From Desertivirga brevis (GTDB taxonomy: Bacteria; Bacteroidota; Bacteroidia; Sphingobacteriales; Sphingobacteriaceae), in the NCBI RefSeq assembly GCF_017355835.1, contig NZ_JAFEWF010000014.1:69952-133951 (forward strand): a stretch of DNA of 64,000 bases, written 5' to 3'. A model generated the notes under the pieces. The model was given only the letters and a program-made list of their open reading frames with translations. It was not told the DNA's origin and searched no databases. A program made the translations under genes and the position numbers. This document shows positions 53,983 through 61,655 of this stretch, piece after piece (position 1 is the stretch's first letter; each line of letters begins with the position of its first letter).

Positions 53983-54516
53983 ATGATCTCATTAGTACCA
54001 TTTTTGCTAGATATCTTAAAGTTTATTATAGCCGGGTCGGCTATATTTTTCATCGCGTATAATGTTCTTAAAAGTGAATTTGAGATTAATAGACAAATGA
54101 AGATCCTCGACTTGAGAAAGTCAGCTCAGGGAACAACTTTACCTTTAAGATTACAGGCTCATGAACGTATAGTTCTATTTATTGAACGAATTAATCCTTC
54201 CAGTTTATTGGTTCGCACACATACACCTGGTTTAACTGTTGTTCAAATGCAGCAAATGCTAACTACCGAAATTCAGAATGAGTTTCAGCACAATGTTACT
54301 CAACAGGTCTACTTGAGCGTACAAGCTTGGGTGATGGTTCGACGATTGAAAGACGACACTATTAATCTGATCAATCAAAGTGCGAAAACCTTAGACCCTG
54401 AAGCTCCTTCTCTCGAACTAAGCAAATTAGTACTAACACATATGGCATCGATTGAGGATAATCCTTACGATGCTGCTTTAGCCCTCATAAAAGCAGATAT
54501 TCAGGAAATTTTTTAA
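53983..54516 (+). CDS. Membrane-anchored protein of unknown function, Bacteroidota type
   Basis: The protein has 177 residues. One N-terminal membrane helix (about 5-27) is followed by a soluble helical domain with RLQAHERIVLFIERINPSSL and VVQMQQMLTTEIQNEFQHN. The ERINPSSL segment looks conserved and I recall similar uncharacterised proteins in Bacteroidota, but no function is known. It lies eight bases before the 5'-nucleotidase C-domain gene and is probably co-transcribed with it. Confidence 0.8.
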   Translation: MISLVPFLLDILKFIIAGSAIFFIAYNVLKSEFEINRQMKILDLRKSAQGTTLPLRLQAHERIVLFIERINPSSLLVRTHTPGLTVVQMQQMLTTEIQNEFQHNVTQQVYLSVQAWVMVRRLKDDTINLINQSAKTLDPEAPSLELSKLVLTHMASIEDNPYDAALALIKADIQEIF

Positions 54517-54524
54517 TTGAAGAG

Positions 54525-55292
54525 ATGTACCGTTCCAGTAAAACTCATCTTTTCTGCTTAAGCCTGTTCCTGGCTGCTTTCGTAAGCTGCACGAAAAAGC
54601 TGCACGTTAAGATGACGGACAACAAGAATTATTCAATAATATCTTCTCTTCCTCAAGATTCTTCCATACTGGCATTTTACAAGCCCTACAAAAAGCAAAT
54701 CGACTCTCAGATGAATGTTGTGATCGGAATTGCGGAAAATGACATAACAGCGGCAAGACCCGAAGGGGCTTTAAATAATCTGATGGTTGATGCAATGGCG
54801 TTCGTAGCAAAGCAAAGGAACATACCATTTGACATGGTTCATAATAATTATAAAAGCCTTCGTGTTCCAATTCCGAAAGGGGAAATCAAAAGATTCAAGG
54901 TTTTTGAACTAATGCCATTTGAAAATCTTCTAGTAACTGTGAAAATGAATGGGCAACAGATGAAAGATCTCTTTGACCATATAGCTGCACAAGGTGGAGA
55001 TCCGATATTGGGAGCATCATTTGTAATTGTTAATGGCAAAGCAGAAAATATATTATTAAATGACAAACCTTTAAATCCAGCTTCAGTATATACCATTCTT
55101 ACTGGTGATTACGTAGCTAATGGAGGCGATGGAGCCTCCGTGTACCTGCAGGCCAAAGACCGGAAAGAATATCCTGTGAAAGTTAGAGACGCTCTTTTAG
55201 ATTACATCAGTGTAGAAACAAAATCTGGGAGAAGAATAAATCCAAAAGTTGAAGGAAGAATTAAAGGCGGAAAACAGCAAGGCGATGAATAG
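54525..55292 (+). CDS. 5'-nucleotidase C-terminal-domain lipoprotein
   Basis: The protein has 255 residues with lipobox AFVSC (C22). It corresponds to the substrate-binding domain of UshA-type 5'-nucleotidases: AENDITAARPEGALNNLMVDA, FELMPFENLLVTVKMNGQQ and LTGDYVANGGDG. It has no metal site. The catalytic half is the next gene, which overlaps it by eight bases. The two should work together in the periplasm, with the lipid anchor on this half. Confidence 0.9.
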   Translation: MYRSSKTHLFCLSLFLAAFVSCTKKLHVKMTDNKNYSIISSLPQDSSILAFYKPYKKQIDSQMNVVIGIAENDITAARPEGALNNLMVDAMAFVAKQRNIPFDMVHNNYKSLRVPIPKGEIKRFKVFELMPFENLLVTVKMNGQQMKDLFDHIAAQGGDPILGASFVIVNGKAENILLNDKPLNPASVYTILTGDYVANGGDGASVYLQAKDRKEYPVKVRDALLDYISVETKSGRRINPKVEGRIKGGKQQGDE

Positions 55293-56217
55293 AAGATCCT
55301 TCATTAAAAATACCCTTACAGGTTCTGCTATGCTTACGCTTGGGCTTCATTCTGAAAGTCTCTTTGCGAAAGATGATTTTGTAAAGATTACCATTCTTCA
55401 TACAAACGATGTTCACAGTCGCATTGATCCTTTTCCTATGGATGATAAAAATTATCCAGGCCGTGGAGGAATTGCCCCAAGAGCGACTTTGATAAAAAAA
55501 ATTAGAGGTGAAGAAAAGAACGTGATGTTGTTTGATGCAGGAGATGTGTTTCAGGGAACACCTTATTTCAATTTCTTTGGCGGAGAGCTCGAATTAAAGC
55601 TGATGAGCCTTTTGGGTTATGATGCCGGGACTATGGGTAATCATGATTTTGATAATGGGCTTGAAGGGTTTGAGAAACAGATCAAACATGCGAAGTTTCC
55701 TATTATTACATCTAATTATGATTTCTCTGACACTATATTGGCAGGTAAAACACAGGAGTTTGCTGTTTATGTAAAAGACGGGATTAAAATAGGCGTATTC
55801 GGATTAGGAATAGACTTAGAGGGCCTGGTAAATAAACAACAATATGGTAATACCAGGTATCTGGATCCAATAAAAAAAGCTCAGTACTGGGAGACTTACC
55901 TCAAGGAGGAGGAGAAATGCAATCTTGTAATTTGCCTGTCTCACTTAGGTTACAAATATCAGAACGACAAGGTTTCTGATATTGTAATTGCGAAAAATAC
56001 ACGGTATCTTGACCTTATCATTGGAGGGCATACGCATACGTTTCTTGATATGCCTGATGCAGTCAAAAATCTAAGTTCAAAAAGTGTGATAATCAATCAA
56101 GTTGGCTTTGCCGGCTTGAATCTGGGGCGGCTGGATTTCGTGTTAGAAAGGAATACAGGAGCTAAAAAGGGGTATACTTCTGCTGTTGAACCAGTTACTA
56201 CTTATTTGAAAAATTAG
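55285..56217 (+). CDS. 5'-nucleotidase catalytic domain (metallophosphoesterase), Tat-exported
   Basis: The protein has 310 residues from the ATG at 55285, which gives a twin-arginine signal NRRSFIKNT. The start at 55249 would hide it behind 12 residues. Metal ligands are HTNDVHS (39-45), DAGDVFQG, GNHDFD, SHLGYK and GGHTHTF. The enzyme hydrolyses nucleotides or related phosphates in the periplasm using two metals. It ends where UshA's C-terminal domain would begin, and that domain is the preceding gene. The order is therefore reversed relative to the single-chain enzyme. Confidence 0.92.
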   Translation: MNRRSFIKNTLTGSAMLTLGLHSESLFAKDDFVKITILHTNDVHSRIDPFPMDDKNYPGRGGIAPRATLIKKIRGEEKNVMLFDAGDVFQGTPYFNFFGGELELKLMSLLGYDAGTMGNHDFDNGLEGFEKQIKHAKFPIITSNYDFSDTILAGKTQEFAVYVKDGIKIGVFGLGIDLEGLVNKQQYGNTRYLDPIKKAQYWETYLKEEEKCNLVICLSHLGYKYQNDKVSDIVIAKNTRYLDLIIGGHTHTFLDMPDAVKNLSSKSVIINQVGFAGLNLGRLDFVLERNTGAKKGYTSAVEPVTTYLKN

Positions 56218-56314
56218 TTTAAATAGCAGATTTTTTTTCGAATATTCGGGGTTCAGAATTGTGCCTTCCGGGTATTTTTTGGTTAGTTGTAAATCAGATT
56301 ATTATAAATAAAAC

Positions 56315-57742
56315 ATGGAAAAAACTTGTACAGGTGTATGGGAAAATTGCCTTCAAATCATAAAAGACAATATTCCACCGCAAAGCTACAAGACTTGGTT
56401 CGAACCAATCAAGGCTTTGCGTTTGGAAGGAAATGTCTTGACCATACAGGTGCCAAGTTTGTTCTTTTATGAGTGGCTGGAAGAGCACTATGTAGGGCTC
56501 TTACGCAAAACTGTTAAGAAGCAGTTAGGTGACGAAGGCCGACTTGAGTACAATATCGTTGTTGAGAAATCATCAACAAATAAACCTTACACAACAAATA
56601 TGCCTTCAAACGGCAATGGGTCAGAAGCAAAGAATCAATCAATGCCGGTACCTGTTGCACTAAACAAGGACATCAAAAATCCTTTCGTAATTCCGGGATT
56701 AAAGAAGCTGCAGGTTGACCCTCAGTTGAATCCCAATTACTCGTTTGAAAATTTTGTAGAAGGAGATTGTAACAGGTTGGCTCGCTCTGCAGGTTATGCA
56801 GTTGCTGGAAAGCCAGGAGGAACTTCATTTAATCCGTTAATGCTTTACGGAGGGGTTGGTTTAGGGAAAACTCACCTTGCACAGGCTATCGGAAATGAAA
56901 TCAAAAGAAGTAATCCTGATAAACTGGTTATTTATGTTTCCTGCGAGAAGTTCTGCCAGCAATTTGTTGACTCTTTAAAGAACAACACTATCAACGACTT
57001 TGTGAACTTCTATCAAGCCATGGATGTAATTATCATGGACGATGTTCACAACTTTGCGGGTAAAGAAAAAACTCAGGACATTTTCTTCCATATCTTCAAT
57101 CACCTTCATCAATCTGGCAAGCAGGTAGTATTAACTTCCGATAAAGCGCCAAAAGATTTAGCTGGTTTAGAGGAAAGGTTGTTGAGCCGTTTCAAATGGG
57201 GACTTTCTGCCGACTTACAGATCCCTGATCTGGAAACCAGAATGGCCATCCTTAAAAAGAAAATGTACACTGATGGTATTGAATTACCTGGCGAAGTAAT
57301 TGAATATGTGGCTCACAACATTGATAACAATGTTCGTGAACTGGAAGGCGCAATGGTTTCATTGCTTGCTCAATCTACCTTGAATAAGAAAGAAATAGAT
57401 TTGGCGTTAGCTAAATCTATGCTGAAGAACTTTATTAAAAATACTTCGAAAGAGATTTCGATGGACTACATTCAAAAGCTAGTTTGCGAATACTTTGAAG
57501 TACCTGTTGAGATGGTGAAATCTAAAACGCGTAAACGTGAAATCGTTCAGGTTCGTCAGATTTCTATGTATTTAGCAAAAGCTCATACTAAAACTTCTTT
57601 AAAGTCTATCGGCCAATTCTTTGGGGGAAGAGACCATTCAACCGTGATCTATGCCTGCCAGACCGTTGAAGATCTAATTGATACCGACAAGAAGTTTAAG
57701 GGATACGTTCACGATATTCAGAAAAAACTAAAGATGAGCTAA
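56315..57742 (+). CDS. dnaA: Chromosomal replication initiator protein DnaA
   Basis: The protein has 475 residues. Domain I is about 1-75 and a low-complexity domain II runs to 130. The AAA+ core has Walker A GGVGLGKTH (179-187) and Walker B VIIMDDVHNF. Domain IV has FFGGRDHSTVIYACQTV for DNA binding. It opens the origin of replication. dnaN and recF do not follow, and no cluster of TTATCCACA boxes is visible on either side, so the origin need not be here. A long perfect hairpin with T-runs on both strands follows. Confidence 0.99.
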   Translation: MEKTCTGVWENCLQIIKDNIPPQSYKTWFEPIKALRLEGNVLTIQVPSLFFYEWLEEHYVGLLRKTVKKQLGDEGRLEYNIVVEKSSTNKPYTTNMPSNGNGSEAKNQSMPVPVALNKDIKNPFVIPGLKKLQVDPQLNPNYSFENFVEGDCNRLARSAGYAVAGKPGGTSFNPLMLYGGVGLGKTHLAQAIGNEIKRSNPDKLVIYVSCEKFCQQFVDSLKNNTINDFVNFYQAMDVIIMDDVHNFAGKEKTQDIFFHIFNHLHQSGKQVVLTSDKAPKDLAGLEERLLSRFKWGLSADLQIPDLETRMAILKKKMYTDGIELPGEVIEYVAHNIDNNVRELEGAMVSLLAQSTLNKKEIDLALAKSMLKNFIKNTSKEISMDYIQKLVCEYFEVPVEMVKSKTRKREIVQVRQISMYLAKAHTKTSLKSIGQFFGGRDHSTVIYACQTVEDLIDTDKKFKGYVHDIQKKLKMS

Positions 57743-57764
57743 GGCTCTATGTAATTTTTCACAT

Positions 57765-57799
57765 AAAAAAACCAGCTACGAACAATAGCTGGTTTTTTT
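57765..57799. terminator. Bidirectional terminator between dnaA and the MOSC gene
   Basis: A 14-bp perfect stem (57765-57778 with 57786-57799) begins with seven A and ends with seven T around CCAGCTA/TAGCTGG. It serves both convergent genes. Confidence 0.93.
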
Positions 57800-57830
57800 A
57801 TTTCTAAATTCATTCAGGCTCGTCATATCA

Positions 57831-58637
57831 TTACTGATTAACCTTTCTGCTTATAACTTTAACCGTATCGCCAACTTGAACCGTGCCCTCATTTAAAGCT
57901 ATAAGGTTCTGACCGAACATCACCTTACTATTAACGGTTCTGTATTTTGCTAAAGTGGCTAGAGGCTCTTTCCCCTTGATTGCCGTTTCTTGATCAACTG
58001 TAGTAAGCACACAGCGGGCGCAGGGCTTTGCAACTAAAAAATTTACCTTGCCGATTTGAATTTCAGTCCAGGAGTCTTCTTCGTAAGGATCGGTGCCTTG
58101 CACCACGAGATTAGGCCGGAATCGGTTCATTGGAACAGGAGTCTCCAACCTTGCATTTAAATCATCTAATGAAGCCTGACTAATTAATAAAAACGGAAAT
58201 GCATCCGCGAAACTAACCTGCTCGTCGTTTCTTGCATACTTCTGATCAACCGGACGTTTAAATATCTCTGGCTGGTAAACTAATTTAACTGGCTTCCTTA
58301 GATAATCGCTAAACCACTCATTGAGCTCCTCGCTCAACTCGACCGCTTGGATCACGTCATCCCATACCGTTACTGTAATTTCTTGTGCGGTGTTAGAAAA
58401 AGGAACTTCCAAGGATTCGTGAGTAAGCTTATTTCTTACCTGAATGCTGTGATTTGAAATTGAGGTTTGCAGAAGTGCGAGTTTGTGTTCCACCCGCTGG
58501 GTAACGAATTTTCCTGCTTCATCAACTAGCATAAACCGCCGGTCCAGCTCAAACCCCTTTTGAAGAACCTTACCTTCTGTTATACGAATTCCCCCGAGGG
58601 ATTTTATTGGATAGATATATAAATCCTGAATATTCAT
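57831..58637 (-). CDS. MOSC-domain molybdoprotein (mARC/YcbX-like)
   Basis: The protein has 268 residues. Residues 1-120 are the MOSC N-terminal beta-barrel (YIYPIKSLGG) and 125-262 the MOSC domain. PCARCVLTTVD contains C209, the position that binds molybdenum in mARC and YcbX, which reduce N-hydroxylated bases. It lacks the ferredoxin domain of YcbX, so it needs a separate electron donor. Its promoter and start codon are flanked by a 16-bp perfect inverted repeat. It converges with dnaA. Confidence 0.9.
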   Translation of the reverse strand: MNIQDLYIYPIKSLGGIRITEGKVLQKGFELDRRFMLVDEAGKFVTQRVEHKLALLQTSISNHSIQVRNKLTHESLEVPFSNTAQEITVTVWDDVIQAVELSEELNEWFSDYLRKPVKLVYQPEIFKRPVDQKYARNDEQVSFADAFPFLLISQASLDDLNARLETPVPMNRFRPNLVVQGTDPYEEDSWTEIQIGKVNFLVAKPCARCVLTTVDQETAIKGKEPLATLAKYRTVNSKVMFGQNLIALNEGTVQVGDTVKVISRKVNQ

Positions 58638-58683
58638 TAAAGACGTTATGGTAACAAAACTAATGTCCTTTAATGAATATTCA
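58627..58683. repeat. 16-bp perfect inverted repeat flanking the MOSC start and promoter
   Basis: 58627-58642 is the exact reverse complement of 58668-58683. The left arm covers the MOSC start codon (58635-58637); the right arm fills most of the promoter spacer. The 25-base gap holds the -7 box. In effect the start region TTTAATGAATATTCA is copied inverted upstream. Confidence 0.6.
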
Positions 58684-58684
58684 A
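58655..58684 (-). promoter_or_regulatory. MOSC gene promoter (TTG, 19 bases, TAGTTTTG)
   Basis: The minus strand has TTG (58682-58684) and TAGTTTTG (58655-58662) at an ideal 19-base spacing for the Bacteroidota promoter. Transcription would begin near 58649, inside the inverted repeat. Confidence 0.7.
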
Positions 58685-58718
58685 GGTTAAGATTTTATTC
58701 TTTAGATAAATAAGGCAT

Positions 58719-59279
58719 TTAACTAAGCTTCAACTCTCCTAGCTTGTTTAGAGCATAAAATATGGAACTTGTATGTAAGGCCTGGCCGAACTTATTCTCT
58801 AGGAGTAATTGCTTCAATTCGTCGAGACTTACTGTAAAAACTTCAATTTCCTCTGCTCCGTCCAGGCTTTGTTCTGCAACTTTCTTACCTCCTTTTGCCA
58901 AGAAACACCAGGTTTTATTAAATGAGGTAGAAGGATTAGCATAAATGGTGGAGACCAGCTCTACTGATTCGAACTCATAACCAGTCTCTTCCAGAAGCTC
59001 TCTTTTAACTGCTTCTTTCGGATCTTCACCTTCGTCGATACAGCCGCCCGGAAGCTCCAGTATTACTTCGCCAGCTGCGTGTCTGTACTGTCTAATCAGG
59101 ATTACCTGGTTATCCTCGGTTAATGCTAGAGCATTAGCCCAATCCGGGTATTCAAGAACATAATAATCAGGGATTATAGTACCATTAGGCATCTTGCATT
59201 CGTCGACGCGCAAGGTGGCCCATTTTTCCTTTACAAGATATTTAGAAGATAATTTTTCCCAGTGCAGGTGCTTACTCAT
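58719..59279 (-). CDS. Nudix hydrolase, ADP-ribose pyrophosphatase type
   Basis: The protein has 186 residues. The Nudix box begins GGCIDEGEDPKEAVKRELLE (78-97) and continues with ETGYEF, fitting GX5EX7REUXEEXGU. The preceding LIRQYRHAAGEVILELP strand is typical of the NudF/ADP-ribose pyrophosphatase group, which cuts ADP-ribose or ADP-sugars to AMP. Its start overlaps the upstream small-protein gene by eight bases, so the two are co-translated. Confidence 0.92.
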   Translation of the reverse strand: MSKHLHWEKLSSKYLVKEKWATLRVDECKMPNGTIIPDYYVLEYPDWANALALTEDNQVILIRQYRHAAGEVILELPGGCIDEGEDPKEAVKRELLEETGYEFESVELVSTIYANPSTSFNKTWCFLAKGGKKVAEQSLDGAEEIEVFTVSLDELKQLLLENKFGQALHTSSIFYALNKLGELKLS

Positions 59280-59682
59280 ATTGAAGGTTACTTAAAAACT
59301 TGTCCAGTTGTTCTCTGCGATGTAAGTTCTCGAACGACTGTTGATGATACTCGATCTCAAGAGTATTCAAAACGAGGGCTACTTTGTGCGTTACATTAAG
59401 TATCTCAGGAGTTTCAGTGAATGGATAAATGCTTTCGAAAAGTATCGATCCTAGCAAATTTAACTTTTCTGCCGAATAGTTCTGCTGCTTAAGCCATTCT
59501 TTGAAATTTTCCAGGTCATCTTGCTCTAGCTCTTCACGTTTCAAACCAAATTCTTGAAGCAGGGTTTCATTTGCTAAATCCATTGCCTGGTCTACATCCC
59601 CGTCATTTTTTAATCCAATAATTCGAGCCAGCACCTGCGAAAGTTTCTGGAGCTCTGACTCTATAAAATCTTTTTTATACAT
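59272..59682 (-). CDS. Small helical protein of unknown function
   Basis: The protein has 136 residues, acidic and almost entirely alpha-helical, without signal or membrane segment. FIESELQKLSQVLARIIGLK and DLANETLLQEFGLKREELE resemble TPR-like helices. A similar helical protein of unknown role is known to me in other bacteria, but I cannot assign it. It overlaps the Nudix gene by eight bases. Confidence 0.75.
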   Translation of the reverse strand: MYKKDFIESELQKLSQVLARIIGLKNDGDVDQAMDLANETLLQEFGLKREELEQDDLENFKEWLKQQNYSAEKLNLLGSILFESIYPFTETPEILNVTHKVALVLNTLEIEYHQQSFENLHRREQLDKFLSNLQYE

Positions 59683-59732
59683 GCTTTTCTAAGTAAAATA
59701 TAGGTATTAACAATCGATTTGCAATAAAGGTG

Positions 59733-60521
59733 CTACCAATCTCCACTTGAGCCTCCGCCGCCGAAGCTTCCGCCACCGAAGCCGCCAAAGCCACCTCCGC
59801 CGCCGCTTCCGCCACCTCCTGAAAATCCACCCCAGCCACCGCCGCTGCTTCTTCCCATTTGTGAGCCCATTAATAGCCACCAGAATGGACTGGCACCACC
59901 CCGGCCTCCGATCACCTGGCCTCCGCCACCACCTCCGCCTCTTCGGGAAATAAGGATTGCGATTATTATTATCACAAGTATTCCAAATGGAAAACCGCTC
60001 GATCCACTACTCCGCCGTTTTTTTGGCTGCTCGTTCTTATACTCGCCCTTAGTTGCCGCAATAACAGCATCTGTTGCTCTATCTAAACCCGCGTAATAGT
60101 TTCCAGCTCTAAAATTAGGCTTTATCTCATTTTCTATGATCCGTTTAGTTATGGCGTCAGGAAGTGCTCCTTCTACTCCATAACCAGTCTGGATAGATAC
60201 TTTTCTATCACCAATTGCGGCAAGAATAACCACCCCATTGTTATTCTTTGATCCTACCCCCCACTTTTCACCTAACTCGGCCGTATATTGATTAATATCA
60301 TATGCCCCAACAGAGCGCATCAATATTACAGCAACCTGTGTTGAAGTTGAATCATCAAAGGCCACCAGCTTCCGTTCCAGACTCTCAACCTGATCGGGGG
60401 TAAGAGTTCCGGTATAATCATTTACTAACCTATTCGGTTTCTCCGGAAAGTCCTGTGCTATTAGTGAAGAAGCAAAAACCAGAACGAAGGCTGTAAGAAT
60501 GGCTATTTTTTTAAAAATCAT
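59733..60521 (-). CDS. TPM-domain membrane protein with glycine-rich tail (YgcG-like)
   Basis: The protein has 262 residues: signal peptide ending SSLIAQD, TPM domain (about 22-150: LVNDYTGTLTPDQVESLERKL, GNRKVSIQTGYGVE-like), a membrane helix near 178-192 and a C-terminal tail that is mostly Gly and Ser. TPM proteins have been linked to envelope stress or photosystem repair, but the role in Bacteroidota is unclear. It is the last gene of a LemA-TPM-TPM unit. Confidence 0.88.
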   Translation of the reverse strand: MIFKKIAILTAFVLVFASSLIAQDFPEKPNRLVNDYTGTLTPDQVESLERKLVAFDDSTSTQVAVILMRSVGAYDINQYTAELGEKWGVGSKNNNGVVILAAIGDRKVSIQTGYGVEGALPDAITKRIIENEIKPNFRAGNYYAGLDRATDAVIAATKGEYKNEQPKKRRSSGSSGFPFGILVIIIIAILISRRGGGGGGGQVIGGRGGASPFWWLLMGSQMGRSSGGGWGGFSGGGGSGGGGGFGGFGGGSFGGGGSSGDW

Positions 60522-60536
60522 TGTTGAAAGATCAAA

Positions 60537-60962
60537 TCACATATAAGAAATATCATTAGGAAGCTCATTCTTGTCTCCACTTTGCGTAGGGAAATAGTGT
60601 TTCAGTTCTTCTCCGGCCATTTTAATCCCCACCAGAATTCCTTCAACCAAGTTTCCCGCTTTGAAGTGATTTCTCATTGCCTCCTTGGTTGTATCCCAAA
60701 AATCTTCAGGAACCACCTTATTAATTCCAGCATCTCCGATAATAGCGAATTTATGATCCTCCACAGCCATATATATCAGCACACCATTTCTAAGAGCGGT
60801 TTTATCCATCCCTAGTTTCGCGAAGTAATTAGCTGCCCGATCAAGAGTGGGTTCAGGACAATGCTTTTCTACGCAAAGTCTTATTTCCCCCGAAGTTAGA
60901 GCCTCTGCGGTCTCAATTGCTTCCCTGATTCGTTCCTCCTCACTATCTTTAAATAGAGCCAT
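60537..60962 (-). CDS. TPM-domain protein, short form
   Basis: The protein has 141 residues without a signal peptide. EALTSGEIRLCVEKHC and FAIIGDAGINKVVPEDFWD are TPM-domain segments. It lies between lemA (18-base gap) and the longer TPM gene (15-base gap), in a gene order common in Bacteroidota. Its biochemical function is unknown. Confidence 0.85.
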   Translation of the reverse strand: MALFKDSEEERIREAIETAEALTSGEIRLCVEKHCPEPTLDRAANYFAKLGMDKTALRNGVLIYMAVEDHKFAIIGDAGINKVVPEDFWDTTKEAMRNHFKAGNLVEGILVGIKMAGEELKHYFPTQSGDKNELPNDISYM

Positions 60963-60980
60963 AATTATTGTATAATTCGT

Positions 60981-61559
60981 TTAGAACTGAACAGTAGGAG
61001 CTTTTTGAGCACCAGCTTCTGCCTGGAAGTATCCTTTCTTTTCGAAGCCAAACATACCAGCGAAAATGTTATTTGGGAATGTTCTGATCTTCGAATTGTA
61101 TTGCTGCGTAACTTCATTAAACTTTTGCCTTTCTACAGTTATCCTATTTTCTGACCCTTCCAACTGCGCCTGTAGCTCCAAGAAATTTTGATTGGTCTTC
61201 AAATCAGGATAGTTCTCTGTAACTACTAGTAATCGGCCTAAAGCAGAGCTCACCTCACCTTGTGCCTGTTGGAATTTTTGAATGTTTTCAGGTGTAAGCT
61301 TGTCAGGGTCTACTTGAATAGATGTTGCCTTAGCTCTTGCTTCAATAACCCTGGTTAGCGTTTCCTGTTCCTGCTTTGCCGCACCTTTTACAGAGTTGAC
61401 TAAGTTGGGAATCAAATCGTTTCTTCGTTGATAAACGTTTTGAACTTGCCCCCATTGTGCCTGAACCTGTTCATCCAACTGAACCATTGTATTATAGCCA
61501 CAAGAAGAAAGAGAGAGCATTCCGAAAAGAGCAATTATTCTAAAAAGCGTTTTTTTCAT
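60981..61559 (-). CDS. lemA: LemA-family lipoprotein
   Basis: The protein has 192 residues from the ATG at 61559; a TTG two codons upstream is not needed. The lipobox LSLSSC gives C20. The rest is a LemA helical bundle: VQAQWGQVQNVYQRRNDLIPNLVNSVKG and YPDLKTNQNFLELQAQLEGSENRI are the conserved segments. LemA proteins sit on the membrane with a coiled helical domain; the role is not defined. It starts the LemA-TPM-TPM unit. Confidence 0.92.
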   Translation of the reverse strand: MKKTLFRIIALFGMLSLSSCGYNTMVQLDEQVQAQWGQVQNVYQRRNDLIPNLVNSVKGAAKQEQETLTRVIEARAKATSIQVDPDKLTPENIQKFQQAQGEVSSALGRLLVVTENYPDLKTNQNFLELQAQLEGSENRITVERQKFNEVTQQYNSKIRTFPNNIFAGMFGFEKKGYFQAEAGAQKAPTVQF

Positions 61560-61616
61560 TTTCAATGTTGTTATGGTTAAAAGTTTTTCAATTTAATACT
61601 TAGATATCAATTTCCG

Positions 61617-61624
61617 TACCTTTG
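61617..61624 (+). promoter_or_regulatory. -7 promoter element of the FAD oxidoreductase gene (TACCTTTG)
   Basis: A full TAnnTTTG match 31 bases upstream of the ATG at 61656. No TTG at the -33 distance. Confidence 0.5.
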
Positions 61625-61655
61625 TTACTATCCAGGATAAAAACCAGGCGAATAC

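Noticed and set aside
56218..57830. Replication origin next to dnaA
   Set aside because: No cluster of TTATCCACA-type boxes and no AT-rich repeat array is visible on either side; a box count and GC-skew plot of the whole chromosome would decide.
58627..58683. Invertible (phase-variable) promoter
   Set aside because: The arms are only 25 bases apart, much shorter than known invertible segments, and no recombinase gene is nearby; kept only as an unexplained inverted repeat.
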